From the NCBI RefSeq assembly GCF_005047635.1, contig NZ_SUKC01000001.1, positions 124,001 to 188,000 on the forward strand: DNA of 64,000 nucleotides, written 5' to 3'. Under the pieces are notes generated by a model, which was given only the letters and a program-made list of their open reading frames with translations, did not search any database and was not told the DNA's origin. This document shows positions 8,192-17,666 of the stretch, in pieces; the stretch's first letter is position 1, and every line of letters begins with the position of its first letter. The position numbers were made by a program, and so were the translations under genes. The stretch is from Arthrobacter sp. CAU 1506 (GTDB taxonomy: Bacteria > Actinomycetota > Actinomycetes > Actinomycetales > Micrococcaceae).

Positions 8192-9106
8192 CTACGGCTT
8201 CTTGCCCGAGGCTTGGGCCCGTCGTCGGGCTTCTTCTTGTTTCTGCAGGACGTCGGGATGATGCCGTGAGAGGGCGATGACCCCAACAATAGCAACCAAT
8301 CCCGCTCCCACCATGCCGATCGCGAAGACCGGTTCGACGTCGGGTCTCAGTTCCCCGAGGATGAAAATACCGATCGAAATGCCCACCAGCGGATCAATGA
8401 CGGTCAGCCCGGCGATCACCAAATCGGGCGGTCCGCTGGCGTAGGCGCTCTGCACAAACCAGGATCCGAGGCCGCCGGCGGCTGCTACTGCGATGAGGGT
8501 GTAGATGGGCACATTGGCGATGAAACCGCCGCCCGGCTCCAGCAACCGCAGCCCGATGATCCGCACCAGTACGGCCACGAATCCGAACAGCATGCCGGCG
8601 CCCAAGATGTACGCGAAGGCATTGAGCCGGTGCCGGAACATCAACTCCAGCGAGAGGAAGACGGCAATCACCACCGCGAGCAGGAGGACCGCCGAGAGTT
8701 CCTCATCCGGCCGGACATGATGGCTTTCGCCGGTGACATTGACGGCCAACAGTACGAACACGGCACTGCCGGCGACGCAGGCGGAGATCGCCACCACGGT
8801 GATCCGGTTGAGCCGGATTCCCTGATCCTTGGAATTGATGATGGTGGTAATCACCAAAGCAATGGCGCCGATTGGCTGCACCACGGTCAACGGCGCGCTG
8901 ACTAGCGCGAAGACGTTCAGGGCCATGCCGGTGGCCAACATCACGAGGCCCAGAACCCAGCGCGGATTGCGCAGCATCCGCAGCAAGCCGGAGACGCTCA
9001 TGGCCAGGCCGCCGGTGTTGGCTCGCACAGCACTGGCCTGGCGCTGCGTACCGAGCGCGAGGAAGAAAGCGCCCAGCAGGGCACAGAGGATTGCTAACCA
9101 GACCAT
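8192..9106 (-). CDS. DMT-family membrane transporter (NIPA/EamA-like)
   Basis: Integral membrane protein of 304 residues with nine or ten hydrophobic segments. The first membrane helix begins at residue 2, and the tail is short and basic (HHPDVLQKQEEARRRAQASG). The pattern VQPIGAIALVITTIINSK and the two-fold repeat fit the DMT superfamily; some relatives move Mg2+, but the substrate here is not known. It sits between the GT4 gene and the CDP-alcohol phosphatidyltransferase, all on the minus strand and closely spaced, so a joint membrane or envelope role is plausible. Confidence 0.8.
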   Translation of the reverse strand: MVWLAILCALLGAFFLALGTQRQASAVRANTGGLAMSVSGLLRMLRNPRWVLGLVMLATGMALNVFALVSAPLTVVQPIGAIALVITTIINSKDQGIRLNRITVVAISACVAGSAVFVLLAVNVTGESHHVRPDEELSAVLLLAVVIAVFLSLELMFRHRLNAFAYILGAGMLFGFVAVLVRIIGLRLLEPGGGFIANVPIYTLIAVAAAGGLGSWFVQSAYASGPPDLVIAGLTVIDPLVGISIGIFILGELRPDVEPVFAIGMVGAGLVAIVGVIALSRHHPDVLQKQEEARRRAQASGKKP

Positions 9107-9148
9107 GGGGTCCCATCGGCAGGGACCCGGTCAAGGCCCAACGCCGGG

Positions 9149-9808
9149 TCAACCACGGCTTGGCCCGTCCTCGGCAACTGTTTGCTGGCCCTTGTATTTT
9201 CGCCAGGCCGCCCGCATGTATCCCAGCCAGGCGAGGACATGCCCGACGCAGCCCGCAGCCAGGATGATGTAAGAGAAAGTCAGGAGCCAGTCGTGGCCGA
9301 AGCCTTCAACCCGGTAGAGCAGCAGCAGCGGAGTCCCCACCAGCAGCAAAGCGGTGCGAATCTTGCCGATATCCGTGACGGGAAGGTCCGGACTGCCATG
9401 GAAAAGGATCAACGAGAACACCAGCAAGATGGCATCCGGGATGATGATCGACAGCAGCAGCCACCAGGGCGCAATACCTGCAGCAACGAAGGTGATGGCC
9501 ACGATGATCAGTGCCAGCCGGTCGGCGAACGGATCCAGCCACTTGCCAACGGAAGACATCTGATTGAAGCGCCGCGCTACGTAGCCGTCTACCCAGTCGG
9601 TGGATCCCAGCACCACCAGCGTGATGGTGGCGGCACCGTATGACTCCTTGGCGATGAGCCAGACGAACAGCGGTACGGCTAGAAAGCGCAGCACCGTAAT
9701 GAGGTTCGGGATGGTCCAGAATGTGTGCAGTTCACGGTATTCGAAATCGCGCCGCGTTCCGGCACCGATAATCCTCAACGCTGTCCCTCCCCTCAGCTGT
9801 TGTTCCAT
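9149..9808 (-). CDS. CDP-alcohol phosphatidyltransferase
   Basis: Membrane enzyme that swaps CMP in a CDP-lipid for an alcohol (PG-phosphate or cardiolipin synthase class). It has 219 residues with about six membrane segments. The family signature DGx2ARx8Gx3Dx3D is intact: DGYVARRFNQMSSVGKWLDP followed by FADRL. The N-terminal HTFWTIPNLITVLRF is typical of PgsA-like enzymes. The ATG at 9808 has only a weak ribosome site, so the start could be slightly downstream. Which alcohol is used cannot be read from the sequence. Confidence 0.88.
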   Translation of the reverse strand: MEQQLRGGTALRIIGAGTRRDFEYRELHTFWTIPNLITVLRFLAVPLFVWLIAKESYGAATITLVVLGSTDWVDGYVARRFNQMSSVGKWLDPFADRLALIIVAITFVAAGIAPWWLLLSIIIPDAILLVFSLILFHGSPDLPVTDIGKIRTALLLVGTPLLLLYRVEGFGHDWLLTFSYIILAAGCVGHVLAWLGYMRAAWRKYKGQQTVAEDGPSRG

Positions 9809-9866
9809 GCTCGTCAGCCGGCTGACCTACAGCCGGCTCCGACGCCGTTGTGCGGCACGTCATGAG

Positions 9867-10649
9867 TTACTTGTGCAGCAGCCGCCGAAGCATGACGCCC
9901 ATCGCCGTCAGCGAGACCGCCAGCGTGGCCAGCGGCTTCCAGCGCTCCTTCAACTCCGGGGCAGCCTCGCCCACTGAGTCGGCGCCGGCCACCAGACGTT
10001 CGGTGGCTGTATCTGCGGCATGCTTCGCGCGGGCCTTGGCCTGCTCCGCCCGGGGACGGGGGTCGACCCGGCGGCCGAGATCGTCCCTGATGCTCGCCAG
10101 GTGGTCGCGCCGTTCGGACGTGCGGGCACGCAGCTCCTCCAGCGTCGGGGCCGGCGGCTTGGGCTCCTCCCGCTCCGGCTTCTCCGGCGGGGCTTCCTTC
10201 ACCGGCTTCTCCTCCAAAGTCGCCGGATCGAAGCTGGTTCCCTCACGCAGCACACCGACGTCGTACCTGACGCCACGGATGGCTTCGGCCGGCAGGAGGG
10301 GCATGGTCCGCTTCACGGCCGCATATCCGATCAGAGCCAGAATGCTTCCCAACACCAGGAAGACTGCCGCCACAATCAGTGCCGCCAGCCAGGCCGGCAT
10401 CACGAGGGCCAGCCCCATGATCGCCGCCACCAAGATGGAGATGGCCATGGCCACCAAGAACACCACGGCCGCCACCACGATTCCGGCAGCAACGCCGACC
10501 TTGACACCCTTGCCTTTGAGCTCGAGCAGGGCGAGCGAGACTTCGTCCTGAAGCTGGCGGGGTGTCAGTTGGCCTGCAAGCCGTGCCAGTTCCACCGTCG
10601 ACATCTTCGCACCGGTTGCGGTGCTTCTGGGGCCTTCCGGACCGGTCAT
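9867..10649 (-). CDS. Phage-holin-superfamily / DUF3618 membrane protein
   Basis: It has 260 residues. The N-terminal half has two membrane segments (roughly residues 50-75 and 85-110) in an arrangement seen in the holin_3_6 family of actinobacterial chromosomes. The second half is a charged Pro/Glu-rich linker followed by a DUF3618-like stretch (ELRARTSERRDHLASIRDDL) and a final hydrophobic segment. ATG at 10649 follows GGAGG. Despite the family name there is no prophage around it. It is likely a cell-envelope protein; the molecular function is unknown. Confidence 0.75.
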   Translation of the reverse strand: MTGPEGPRSTATGAKMSTVELARLAGQLTPRQLQDEVSLALLELKGKGVKVGVAAGIVVAAVVFLVAMAISILVAAIMGLALVMPAWLAALIVAAVFLVLGSILALIGYAAVKRTMPLLPAEAIRGVRYDVGVLREGTSFDPATLEEKPVKEAPPEKPEREEPKPPAPTLEELRARTSERRDHLASIRDDLGRRVDPRPRAEQAKARAKHAADTATERLVAGADSVGEAAPELKERWKPLATLAVSLTAMGVMLRRLLHK

Positions 10650-10776
10650 GGGCTCTGCCTCCATCATTGTCGGTAGTGCGCGAGTGTCCACACCATCAAA
10701 TTATCATTCTGCCCCAGCTCGGCTCCTCAGTCGTAGGGAGGACATTCATTGCAGTGCCGTGGGACAAAAATTGTGA

Positions 10777-10788
10777 GTAAACGCTTAC
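10777..10788. promoter_or_regulatory. LacI-type operator upstream of the beta-glucosidase
   Basis: GTAAACGCTTAC is a near-palindrome centred on CG, the classic LacI/GalR half-site geometry. It lies 65 bp before the GH1 start, immediately after TTGTGA (a possible -35) and before TATCCC (a weak possible -10, 17-bp spacing), so a bound repressor would cover the promoter. Confidence 0.6.
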
Positions 10789-10852
10789 GTTCGTATCCCG
10801 CGCCATCTAGGCTGGCAGGCAGTCACTATCCGCCCCCTCGGGAGATCAACCC

Positions 10853-12274
10853 ATGAGCAAGGTCCTGCACTTTCCGAAGAAATTCCTTTGGGGTGCGGCC
10901 ACGGCCGCTTACCAGATCGAAGGCGCGTCGGACCAAGACGGCCGTACCGACTCAATCTGGGATGCCTTCTGCAGGCTTCCCGGCGCCGTCGTCGGCGGCC
11001 AGAACGGCGGGACCGCGTGCGACCACTACCACCGGTACCGCGAGGACGTTGCCCTGATGTCCTCCCTGAATCTGGATGCTTACCGGTTCTCCACATCGTG
11101 GCCGCGGATCAAACCGGACGACGCAGCGGTGAATCCGGCCGGGCTGGATTTCTATTCGCGACTCATCGATGAACTGTGTGCCGCCGGCATCAAGCCGTGG
11201 CTCACGCTCTACCACTGGGATCTGCCCCAGGCGCTGCAGGAACAGGGCGGCTGGGCGAACCGTGACACGGCCTACCGTTTCGCGGACTACGCCCTGGACG
11301 TCCATGCGGCGCTCGGGGACCGGGTACGGGTCTGGACCACCCTCAATGAGCCATGGTGCTCGGCCTTCCTCGGCTATGGCTCAGGGGTCCATGCGCCGGG
11401 AATACAGTCCCGGGCCCAGGCCCTGGCCGCCATGCACCACCTGCTCCTCGGCCACGGCCTGGTGGTGGACGAACTGCGCCGCCGCGATCCGGGCGCCAAG
11501 CTGGGCCTCACGCTGAACTTCACGATCGCAGACCCCCTGGACCCGGACGACCCGGTCGACGTCGATGCCGCCCGGCGCATCGACGGCCAGTTCAACCGCG
11601 CTTTCCTCGATCCGATCTTCAACGGGGAGTATCCGCATGATTTTCTGGCGGACGTGGAGGAGTACGGACTGGATTCCCAGATCCGGGACGGCGACCTTGA
11701 CCTGATCCGGACCCCGATCCACACGCTGGGGGTCAACTACTACCACGGTGAAGCGGTGACCGGCCATCCGCGGGCGGATGCCGAAAACGCGCATGCCGCC
11801 CCTGTCGAGCGGCAGATAGCTCCGGCCTACCCCGCAGCCGACCATGTCAGTTCCGTGTCCCGCGGCCTGCCGACGACGGCGATGGGCTGGGAAATCCAGC
11901 CCGATGGGTTGTACCGGTTGCTCCTGCGACTGCAGGACGAATACAGCGGTCCGGCCGGGACGGCGCTCTACATTACGGAGAACGGCGCCGCGTTCGACGA
12001 CGAGGTCTCCGACGACGGCGCAGTCCACGACCCGCACCGGCTCGAGTTCCTCCGCGCCCACATCGTGCAATGCCATCGCGCCATTCAGGCCGGCGTGGAT
12101 CTCCGGGGCTACTTCGGTTGGTCCCTGATGGACAACTTCGAGTGGGCCTGGGGATACGCCAAGCGCTTCGGATTGACGCGGGTGGACTACAACACCTTGG
12201 AGCGGACGGTGAAGTCCAGCGGCCGCTGGTATGCCCAGGTCGCGGCCAGCAACCAGGTTGGCACCGCCCCGTAA
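10853..12274 (+). CDS. GH1 beta-glucosidase
   Basis: Retaining glycosidase that hydrolyses beta-glucosides or related disaccharides; no signal peptide, so cytosolic. It has 473 residues, normal for GH1. Signature FLWGAATAAYQIEG at the N-terminus; acid/base Glu166 in TLNEPW; nucleophile Glu376 in YITENGAA; aglycone/substrate motif FGWSLMDNFEWAWGYAKRFG near the end. ATG is preceded by GGGAGA. It is monocistronic, with a LacI-type operator upstream and a strong terminator downstream, which fits sugar-inducible control. No transporter is adjacent. Confidence 0.95.
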   Translation: MSKVLHFPKKFLWGAATAAYQIEGASDQDGRTDSIWDAFCRLPGAVVGGQNGGTACDHYHRYREDVALMSSLNLDAYRFSTSWPRIKPDDAAVNPAGLDFYSRLIDELCAAGIKPWLTLYHWDLPQALQEQGGWANRDTAYRFADYALDVHAALGDRVRVWTTLNEPWCSAFLGYGSGVHAPGIQSRAQALAAMHHLLLGHGLVVDELRRRDPGAKLGLTLNFTIADPLDPDDPVDVDAARRIDGQFNRAFLDPIFNGEYPHDFLADVEEYGLDSQIRDGDLDLIRTPIHTLGVNYYHGEAVTGHPRADAENAHAAPVERQIAPAYPAADHVSSVSRGLPTTAMGWEIQPDGLYRLLLRLQDEYSGPAGTALYITENGAAFDDEVSDDGAVHDPHRLEFLRAHIVQCHRAIQAGVDLRGYFGWSLMDNFEWAWGYAKRFGLTRVDYNTLERTVKSSGRWYAQVAASNQVGTAP

Positions 12275-12286
12275 AGGCACCGCACG

Positions 12287-12325
12287 AAAAAAGATCCCGC
12301 ACCGGACATCGGTGCGGGATCTTTT
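12287..12325 (+). terminator. Rho-independent terminator after the beta-glucosidase
   Basis: AAAAGATCCCGCACCG pairs with CGGTGCGGGATCTTTT across a short loop; runs of A before and T after make it work on both strands, so it may also end the tRNA-Asn transcript coming from the other side. Confidence 0.93.
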
Positions 12326-12332
12326 CCTTGAG

Positions 12333-12405
12333 CTCCCCCGACTGGACTCGAACCAGTAACCCTTCGATTAACAGTCGAATGCTCTGCCAATTGAGCTACG
12401 GGGGA
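12333..12405 (-). tRNA. tRNA-Asn (GTT), copy 1
   Basis: A 73-nt cloverleaf: acceptor TCCCCCG/CGGGGGA, D-arm AGCTCAATTGGCAGAGC, anticodon arm TCGAC-TGTTAAT-CGAAG region with GTT anticodon, T-arm CTGG-TTCGAGT-CCAG. No CCA is encoded. The sequence is identical to the second copy at 12642-12714. Confidence 0.96.
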
Positions 12406-12598
12406 ATGAAGCGAATAAAACTCTAGCAGTCCGCCGACACGGAGCGAAATCGAGAATCACCCGGGGCGCGGGCGTCGGGAATTACGCACAGGTCGGGACG
12501 CGTCGACCGTGGAAAACATCACATGCGGGTTATAGGCCAGACACACGCTTTTGGCCCATAAGCTTCACGTGCCTCAGCCCGCAAGGCCACAAAACAAC

Positions 12599-12631
12599 GG
12601 ATCCCCGCCCTCACGATGAGGACAGGGATCC
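12599..12631 (-). terminator. Hairpin terminator after tRNA-Asn copy 2
   Basis: GGATCCC pairs with GGGATCC and an inner CCTCA pairs with TGAGG; on the minus strand TTGTTTTG follows. It lies 11 bp past the tRNA 3' end. Confidence 0.75.
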
Positions 12632-12641
12632 GGTGCATCCG

Positions 12642-12714
12642 CTCCCCCGACTGGACTCGAACCAGTAACCCTTCGATTAACAGTCGAATGCTCTGCCAAT
12701 TGAGCTACGGGGGA
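12642..12714 (-). tRNA. tRNA-Asn (GTT), copy 2
   Basis: Identical over all 73 nt to the copy at 12333-12405, and the identity stretches one base further at each end (75 bp). Flanks and terminators differ, so each copy has its own transcription unit. No integrase or att-like duplication beyond the tRNA was found. Confidence 0.96.
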
Positions 12715-12853
12715 AAGCAGTCATCCGCCATCGGCGGTTTGACCTCCAACAGCATACTCAATGCAGCCCGGAACTTGCCAATCGTGGACTGCCCATCGGG
12801 CGCCTTGTGGCGCGCCTAACACGCCAGGCACCCACGGCCGCTCCCCCGCATTG

Positions 12854-14974
12854 CTATTCCGAGCGAAGGGCGCGTCGCTGCATCTCCAGTTCCATCAGTT
12901 CACGGTTGATCTGCTGGAAGGCCTCGGGATCGGCTGATGGATCCATCCGCTGCAATTGGCCTAGCTTGTCCGCCTTGAGGTGGGTGATCTGCAGGTCCTG
13001 CATTCGATTGAGGATCCCCCGGCAATAGAGCCGCAGGGCGTCGTCGTTCTGTGCCGGCAGCGGCGTGACGGCCAGTTCGGAGACAAAGCTGCGCAGTTCC
13101 TCAGGCACCTCTTGCCGAATGGTCTCCACCCACTGCGACGGCGTGGCCCCGGACACGCCGGCCGCCCTCACGGCGCCATGGACGGCTACGTGCATGGGCG
13201 CCAGAAAACGGGCCTGCATGAACTGTTCCCACTGGTTCGCATCGAGGAGGCCCGGTTGCTGGATGGCCACTTCCAGCGCTTGGTGTTCCAACCGGACGAC
13301 GGGGTCCCGCAGGTCCGGCCGCGGGTAGGCCGGCTCCGGTGCTGGCATCTGGCCGGATTCCGGCCCATAGGAAGGAAAACCGCCGTGCTGGTCGCCGTCG
13401 CGGTAGGAGTGCTGCGCAGCCTGGTCGTACGGCGGAGCCCCGGCATGGCCGTCCGGTTGCGGCCGGGAAGGGGCGGCTGCGTTCCATCCGCCTTGCCGGT
13501 TTGGCGAACGGTTGCTGCCCTGCCAGTCCCGCGCCTGCGGCTGCTGCCCGCCGCGGTTGGGCTGGTCCTGCCCGCGGCCCTGCTGGTCCCGCTCCCGGCC
13601 GGTCTTTCCGGCGGCCCCGGCCTGCCCACGCTTGACGGCACCGGCCACCGCACGGGCGACGTCCTCAACGTCCATGCCTAGCCAGCCCGCCAGCTCACGC
13701 GAGTACCCGGGCCGCATCGCCGGGTCCTTGATCTCGGCCACCACCGGCGCGGCGGCCCGCAGCGCCGAGACGCGCCCCTCGACGGTATCCAGATTGAACT
13801 TCTTCAACGTGGCCTTGATGGCGAACTCGAACAACGGACGGCGGGAACCGATCAGTTCGCGCACCGCGCCTTCGCCATGACTGAGGCGGAGGTCGCAAGG
13901 GTCGGCGCCGCTGGGCTCCACCGCAACATAGGTCTGGGCAACAAAGCGCTGGTCCTCTTCGAAGGCTCGCAGCGCGGCCTTTTGGCCGGCCTCGTCACCG
14001 TCGAAGGTGAAGATCACTTCGCCGCCGGTTCCATCATCGGACAGCAGCCGCCTGGCAATCTTGATGTGGTCCGTGCCGAAGGACGTACCGCAGGTCGCCA
14101 CAGCCGTTTGGATGCCGGAGAGGTGGCAAGCCATCACGTCCGTGTAGCCCTCCACGACCACCAGTTGGCGGCTGCGGGCGATGTCCCGCTTGGCCAGGTC
14201 AATCCCGTAGAGGACCTGCGACTTCTTGTACAGCACCGTCTCCGGGGTGTTCAGGTACTTGGGTCCCTGATCGTCTTCGTACAGCTTGCGGGCGCCGAAA
14301 CCAATCGTCGCGCCGGTCAAATCGCGAATGGGCCAGATGAGCCGTCCGCGGAAACGGTCGTAGATCCGGCTGTTCCTGCCGTCGGAACCGTCCGACCCGC
14401 CGGAGAACATACCGGTCAGGCGCAGTTCGTCCTGGCTGAAGCCGCGGCCGGTCAGGTGCTTGAGCAGGCCATCCCAGCCTTGGGGCGCGTAGCCCACCGC
14501 AAAATGCTCTGCGGCTGCCTGGTCGAAGCCCCGCCCGGACAGGAATTCCCGCGCGGCGGCCGCGCCCGGAGTCTGCAACTGCTCGCGGAAGAATTCGGCG
14601 GCGACCTTGTGGGCATCCAGCAGCCGCTGCCGTTTGCCGACGTCTTCCCGGCGCGGGCCGGTCCCCCCGTCCTCGTAGCGCAGCGTGTAGTTGATCCGGT
14701 GGGCCAGCTTCTCCACGGTCTCGGAGAACGTGGTGTGGTCCATCTTCTGCAGGAAGGAGATGACGTCCCCGCCTTCGCCGCAACCGAAGCAATGGTAGGT
14801 TCCCACCTGCGGACGGACATGGAACGACGGCGAACGCTCGTCGTGGAACGGGCACAGGCCCTTGAAGGAACCGATGCCTGCCGATTTCAGCGTGACGTAG
14901 CCGTCGACGACTTCCTTGATGTCTGTACGCTGGCGGACTTCATCGATGTCTTCACGTTTAATGAGTCCGGCCAT
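12854..14974 (-). CDS. dnaG: DNA primase
   Basis: Makes RNA primers at the replication fork. It has 706 residues. Zinc-binding CHC2 domain: C41, H44, C62, C65 (CPFHDERSPSFHV, HCFGCGEGGD). Catalytic core with Toprim motif VEGYTDVMA and FDGDEAGQKAALRAF. A disordered linker of about 110 residues rich in Gln, Gly, Pro and Arg (from near residue 450) separates the core from the C-terminal helicase-binding domain, longer and more polar than in E. coli DnaG. It sits next to dgt, a conserved actinobacterial pairing. Confidence 0.97.
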   Translation of the reverse strand: MAGLIKREDIDEVRQRTDIKEVVDGYVTLKSAGIGSFKGLCPFHDERSPSFHVRPQVGTYHCFGCGEGGDVISFLQKMDHTTFSETVEKLAHRINYTLRYEDGGTGPRREDVGKRQRLLDAHKVAAEFFREQLQTPGAAAAREFLSGRGFDQAAAEHFAVGYAPQGWDGLLKHLTGRGFSQDELRLTGMFSGGSDGSDGRNSRIYDRFRGRLIWPIRDLTGATIGFGARKLYEDDQGPKYLNTPETVLYKKSQVLYGIDLAKRDIARSRQLVVVEGYTDVMACHLSGIQTAVATCGTSFGTDHIKIARRLLSDDGTGGEVIFTFDGDEAGQKAALRAFEEDQRFVAQTYVAVEPSGADPCDLRLSHGEGAVRELIGSRRPLFEFAIKATLKKFNLDTVEGRVSALRAAAPVVAEIKDPAMRPGYSRELAGWLGMDVEDVARAVAGAVKRGQAGAAGKTGRERDQQGRGQDQPNRGGQQPQARDWQGSNRSPNRQGGWNAAAPSRPQPDGHAGAPPYDQAAQHSYRDGDQHGGFPSYGPESGQMPAPEPAYPRPDLRDPVVRLEHQALEVAIQQPGLLDANQWEQFMQARFLAPMHVAVHGAVRAAGVSGATPSQWVETIRQEVPEELRSFVSELAVTPLPAQNDDALRLYCRGILNRMQDLQITHLKADKLGQLQRMDPSADPEAFQQINRELMELEMQRRALRSE

Positions 14975-15082
14975 AGTCCTATGTTATGCAGCGGCGCCAA
15001 ATCGGCGCCGCTCGCCGTGCCCGCTGGGGACGGCGATGCCCCGGCGGCCGCCTGTGGAGGGCGAGTCGGCAGGTCCGCGGCA

Positions 15083-16387
15083 TCAGAGCAGCGTGCGGTG
15101 GGCCCCCATCAGGCGTTCGTGCAGCGCCAGCGCGGAGACATCGGTGAGCGAGGCGATCTGGTCGATCACCACGCGCAGGCGGGCGCCGTCGTCGTCGGCG
15201 TCCCGCCAATCGGCGGCGAAGGGCTCTTCCAGATGTTTCTCCCCGGTGGCGTGCAGCTCGCTGACCAGGTCGTGCAGGATTTCCTGCTGGTGCTCGTAGA
15301 CCGGCTGGCGCAGATCCGTGGTCATCACGAACGTGGTGGCCAGCCCCTTCATCACGGCAATCTCGGTGGCGGTCGCCTGCGGTACCACCAGTTCGGCCTC
15401 GTAGCGCGTCAGCTGCTGCGGGCCGTAAATGGAGCGGGTGGCTTCCATCGCGCTGGAGCAGAAACGGCCGATCAGCTGGCTGGTCATGTCCTTCAGCGCG
15501 GCCATCGCTTTGCGGCTGCCGTCGGCTTCGCGCACCCATACCCCGGATTGCTCCAGCCGGGTGAGGGCGTCATCCACTTCCTGGGCGTCGCTGGCGGGAA
15601 GGTACCACTGCTGGGTGTAGCCGATCACGCGGCTGCGGGTGTCGGCGCTGTCCAGCCACTTGAGCTGGATCCGTCCGGCCACAATGGCGTCTTCGACGTC
15701 GTGCACAGAGTAGGAGATGTCGTCGGCCAAATCCATTACCTGGGCTTCCAGGCAGGAGCGACGCTCGGCAGCTCCTTCCCGCAGCCAATTGAACACGGGA
15801 AGGTCGTCCTCATAGGCGCCAAACTTGCTGGTGCGTTTGCCGTGGATGACCGGTGCGTCGTTGGCGGCCCACGGATACTTGCAGGCCGCGTCCAGGCTGG
15901 CCCGGGTCAAGTTCAGGCCGGCCGGAGAGCCGTCCGGGCGCAGGATCTTCGGCTCCAGCCGGGTGAGCAGCCGAAGGGTCTGGGCGTTGCCTTCGAAACC
16001 GCCGATGGCATGCGCGGCCGCGTTGAGCGCGGTCTCCCCGTTGTGCCCGAACGGAGGATGGCCCAGGTCGTGGGAGAGGCAGGCCGCGTCCACCACGTCC
16101 GGGTCGCAGCCCAGCGTCCGGCCCAGTTCGCGGCCCACTTGCGCCACTTCCAGGCTGTGGGTCAGCCGGGTCCGGACAAAATCGTCCGTATCCGGCGACA
16201 CCACCTGCGTCTTGGCGCCCAGGCGGCGCAAAGCCGACGAATGAAGCACGCGGGCACGGTCCCGTTCGAACTGCGTCCGGTAGGTGCTCTTCGGTTCCTC
16301 CGCGTACCAGCGCTCTTGATCAAAGTCCGTGTATCCGGGCGTTGGCGGCGCCGGGCGACCGGTGCGCGCCTCAACCACCGGACACAT
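15083..16387 (-). CDS. dgt: Deoxyguanosinetriphosphate triphosphohydrolase-like HD protein
   Basis: Cleaves dNTPs to deoxynucleosides plus triphosphate, helping set dNTP pools. It has 434 residues. HD-domain metal ligands: H77 in RLTHSLEV, H106-D107 in SHDLGHPPFGH, and a later Asp in VMDLADDISYSVHD. The ATG overlaps the end of dusB by 17 bp; a GTG 9 bp downstream is an alternative. The order dusB-dgt-dnaG on one strand suggests one operon. Confidence 0.93.
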   Translation of the reverse strand: MCPVVEARTGRPAPPTPGYTDFDQERWYAEEPKSTYRTQFERDRARVLHSSALRRLGAKTQVVSPDTDDFVRTRLTHSLEVAQVGRELGRTLGCDPDVVDAACLSHDLGHPPFGHNGETALNAAAHAIGGFEGNAQTLRLLTRLEPKILRPDGSPAGLNLTRASLDAACKYPWAANDAPVIHGKRTSKFGAYEDDLPVFNWLREGAAERRSCLEAQVMDLADDISYSVHDVEDAIVAGRIQLKWLDSADTRSRVIGYTQQWYLPASDAQEVDDALTRLEQSGVWVREADGSRKAMAALKDMTSQLIGRFCSSAMEATRSIYGPQQLTRYEAELVVPQATATEIAVMKGLATTFVMTTDLRQPVYEHQQEILHDLVSELHATGEKHLEEPFAADWRDADDDGARLRVVIDQIASLTDVSALALHERLMGAHRTLL

Positions 16388-17552
16388 CCAGTTCGGCTGC
16401 GGCGATCATCGCCTTGTGTTCGGCGTTCAGTTCCCGGCTGGCCAGCCAGCCGTCCGGCAGCGCCGGCCGCTTGGGCGAACCGGCGCGGCCCCGCGGACCC
16501 TCGGCGTCCGCGCCGGGGTAGGGCGCCTCGGCGTCCAGCTCGGCCAGCAGTTCGCGGAGCACCTCGAGCGTGGGCACCTGGGCCAGCGCGGCCCGCAATT
16601 CGCCACCGACCGCGTATCCCTTGAAGTACCAGGCCACGTGCTTCCGGATATCCCGCAGCGCCTTCCCTTCGTCCTCGAAATAGTCCACCAGCAGCTCGGC
16701 GTGCCGGTAGAAACTGTCCGCAACATCCTTCAGCCCCAGCCGGAAACGGGTGTCGGTCCCCTCAAAAGCCGCCTGCAGGTCACCGAATAGCCAGGGGCGC
16801 CCCTGGCAACCACGGCCGACGACGACACCGTCCACTCCGGTCTGCTGCACCATCCGCACCGCGTCCTCGGCGCTCCAGATGTCGCCGTTGCCCAGCACCG
16901 GGATGTCCGGCAGCGCTTCTCGCAGTTCGGCGATTGCGTTCCAGTCCGCTTGGCCCGAGTAGAACTGGCTGGCCGTGCGGCCGTGCAGGGCGACGGCGGC
17001 CACCCCGGCGTCGCGCGCGATCTTGCCGGCCTCGATGAACGTGAGGTGGTCGTCGTCGATCCCCTTGCGCATCTTGATGGTCAATGGCACGTTGCCCTTG
17101 CCGGCTTCGCGCGTCGCCGCCTGGACGATCGCGGTGAACAGCTCGGTCTTCCACGGGAGCGCGGAACCGCCGCCGCGGCGCGTGACCTTCGGAACCGGGC
17201 AGCCGAAGTTCAGGTCGATATGGTCGGCGCGGTCTTCCTGCACCAGCAGCCGGACGGCAGCACCCACCGTTTTCGGATCCACACCGTACAACTGGACGGA
17301 GCGCACGTCCTCGTCCTCGTCGTGGGAGATGATCCGCATCGACTCCCGGTTGCGTTCGACGAGCGCCCGGGAGGTCACCATTTCGGCCACGTAGAGACCG
17401 CCACCGTACTCGCGACAGAGCCGGCGGAACGCCTTGTTGGTGATGCCTGCCATGGGGGCCAGGACGACGGGTGTGTCGACGGTGATCGGGCCGAGTTTGA
17501 GCGGTGGAAGCTCAAGCTTGGCGGCCGGTTCGGATGCAGCGGTAAGTGTCAC
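16371..17552 (-). CDS. dusB: tRNA-dihydrouridine synthase
   Basis: FMN enzyme that reduces uridines in the tRNA D-loop. It has 393 residues: TIM barrel with LAPMAGITNKAFRRLC, catalytic Cys118 in LNFGCPVPK, and phosphate-binding GNGDIW. The C-terminal helical domain that binds tRNA carries a PGADAEGPRGRAGSP low-complexity insert. Its stop lies inside the dgt start region, which indicates coupled translation. Confidence 0.95.
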   Translation of the reverse strand: MTLTAASEPAAKLELPPLKLGPITVDTPVVLAPMAGITNKAFRRLCREYGGGLYVAEMVTSRALVERNRESMRIISHDEDEDVRSVQLYGVDPKTVGAAVRLLVQEDRADHIDLNFGCPVPKVTRRGGGSALPWKTELFTAIVQAATREAGKGNVPLTIKMRKGIDDDHLTFIEAGKIARDAGVAAVALHGRTASQFYSGQADWNAIAELREALPDIPVLGNGDIWSAEDAVRMVQQTGVDGVVVGRGCQGRPWLFGDLQAAFEGTDTRFRLGLKDVADSFYRHAELLVDYFEDEGKALRDIRKHVAWYFKGYAVGGELRAALAQVPTLEVLRELLAELDAEAPYPGADAEGPRGRAGSPKRPALPDGWLASRELNAEHKAMIAAAELDVSGG

Positions 17553-17666
17553 CCGTCTATTCTCTCAAAACCGGGCAAATCCGCGCGGCCGCCAGCCCGC
17601 CTGTGGATCGTCCCGCCGCTGTGGGCTGTGCCCGGCCACCGCCGGAATCCGGGGCGCTTTCACCGT

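Noticed and set aside
9867-10649. Prophage remnant signalled by a holin-family protein
   Set aside because: No other phage gene is near; this holin-like/DUF3618 combination is a normal chromosomal protein in actinobacteria.
12332-12715. tRNA-flanked genomic island (att duplication)
   Set aside because: Only 236 bp lie between the two tRNA-Asn genes, without integrase or cargo, and the repeat covers the entire tRNA.
13877-16624. A 915-codon open frame on the plus strand opposite dnaG and dgt
   Set aside because: It is antisense to two full, recognisable genes, and its translation has the Gly/Ala/Arg/Val-rich look of high-GC shadow frames with no family motif.
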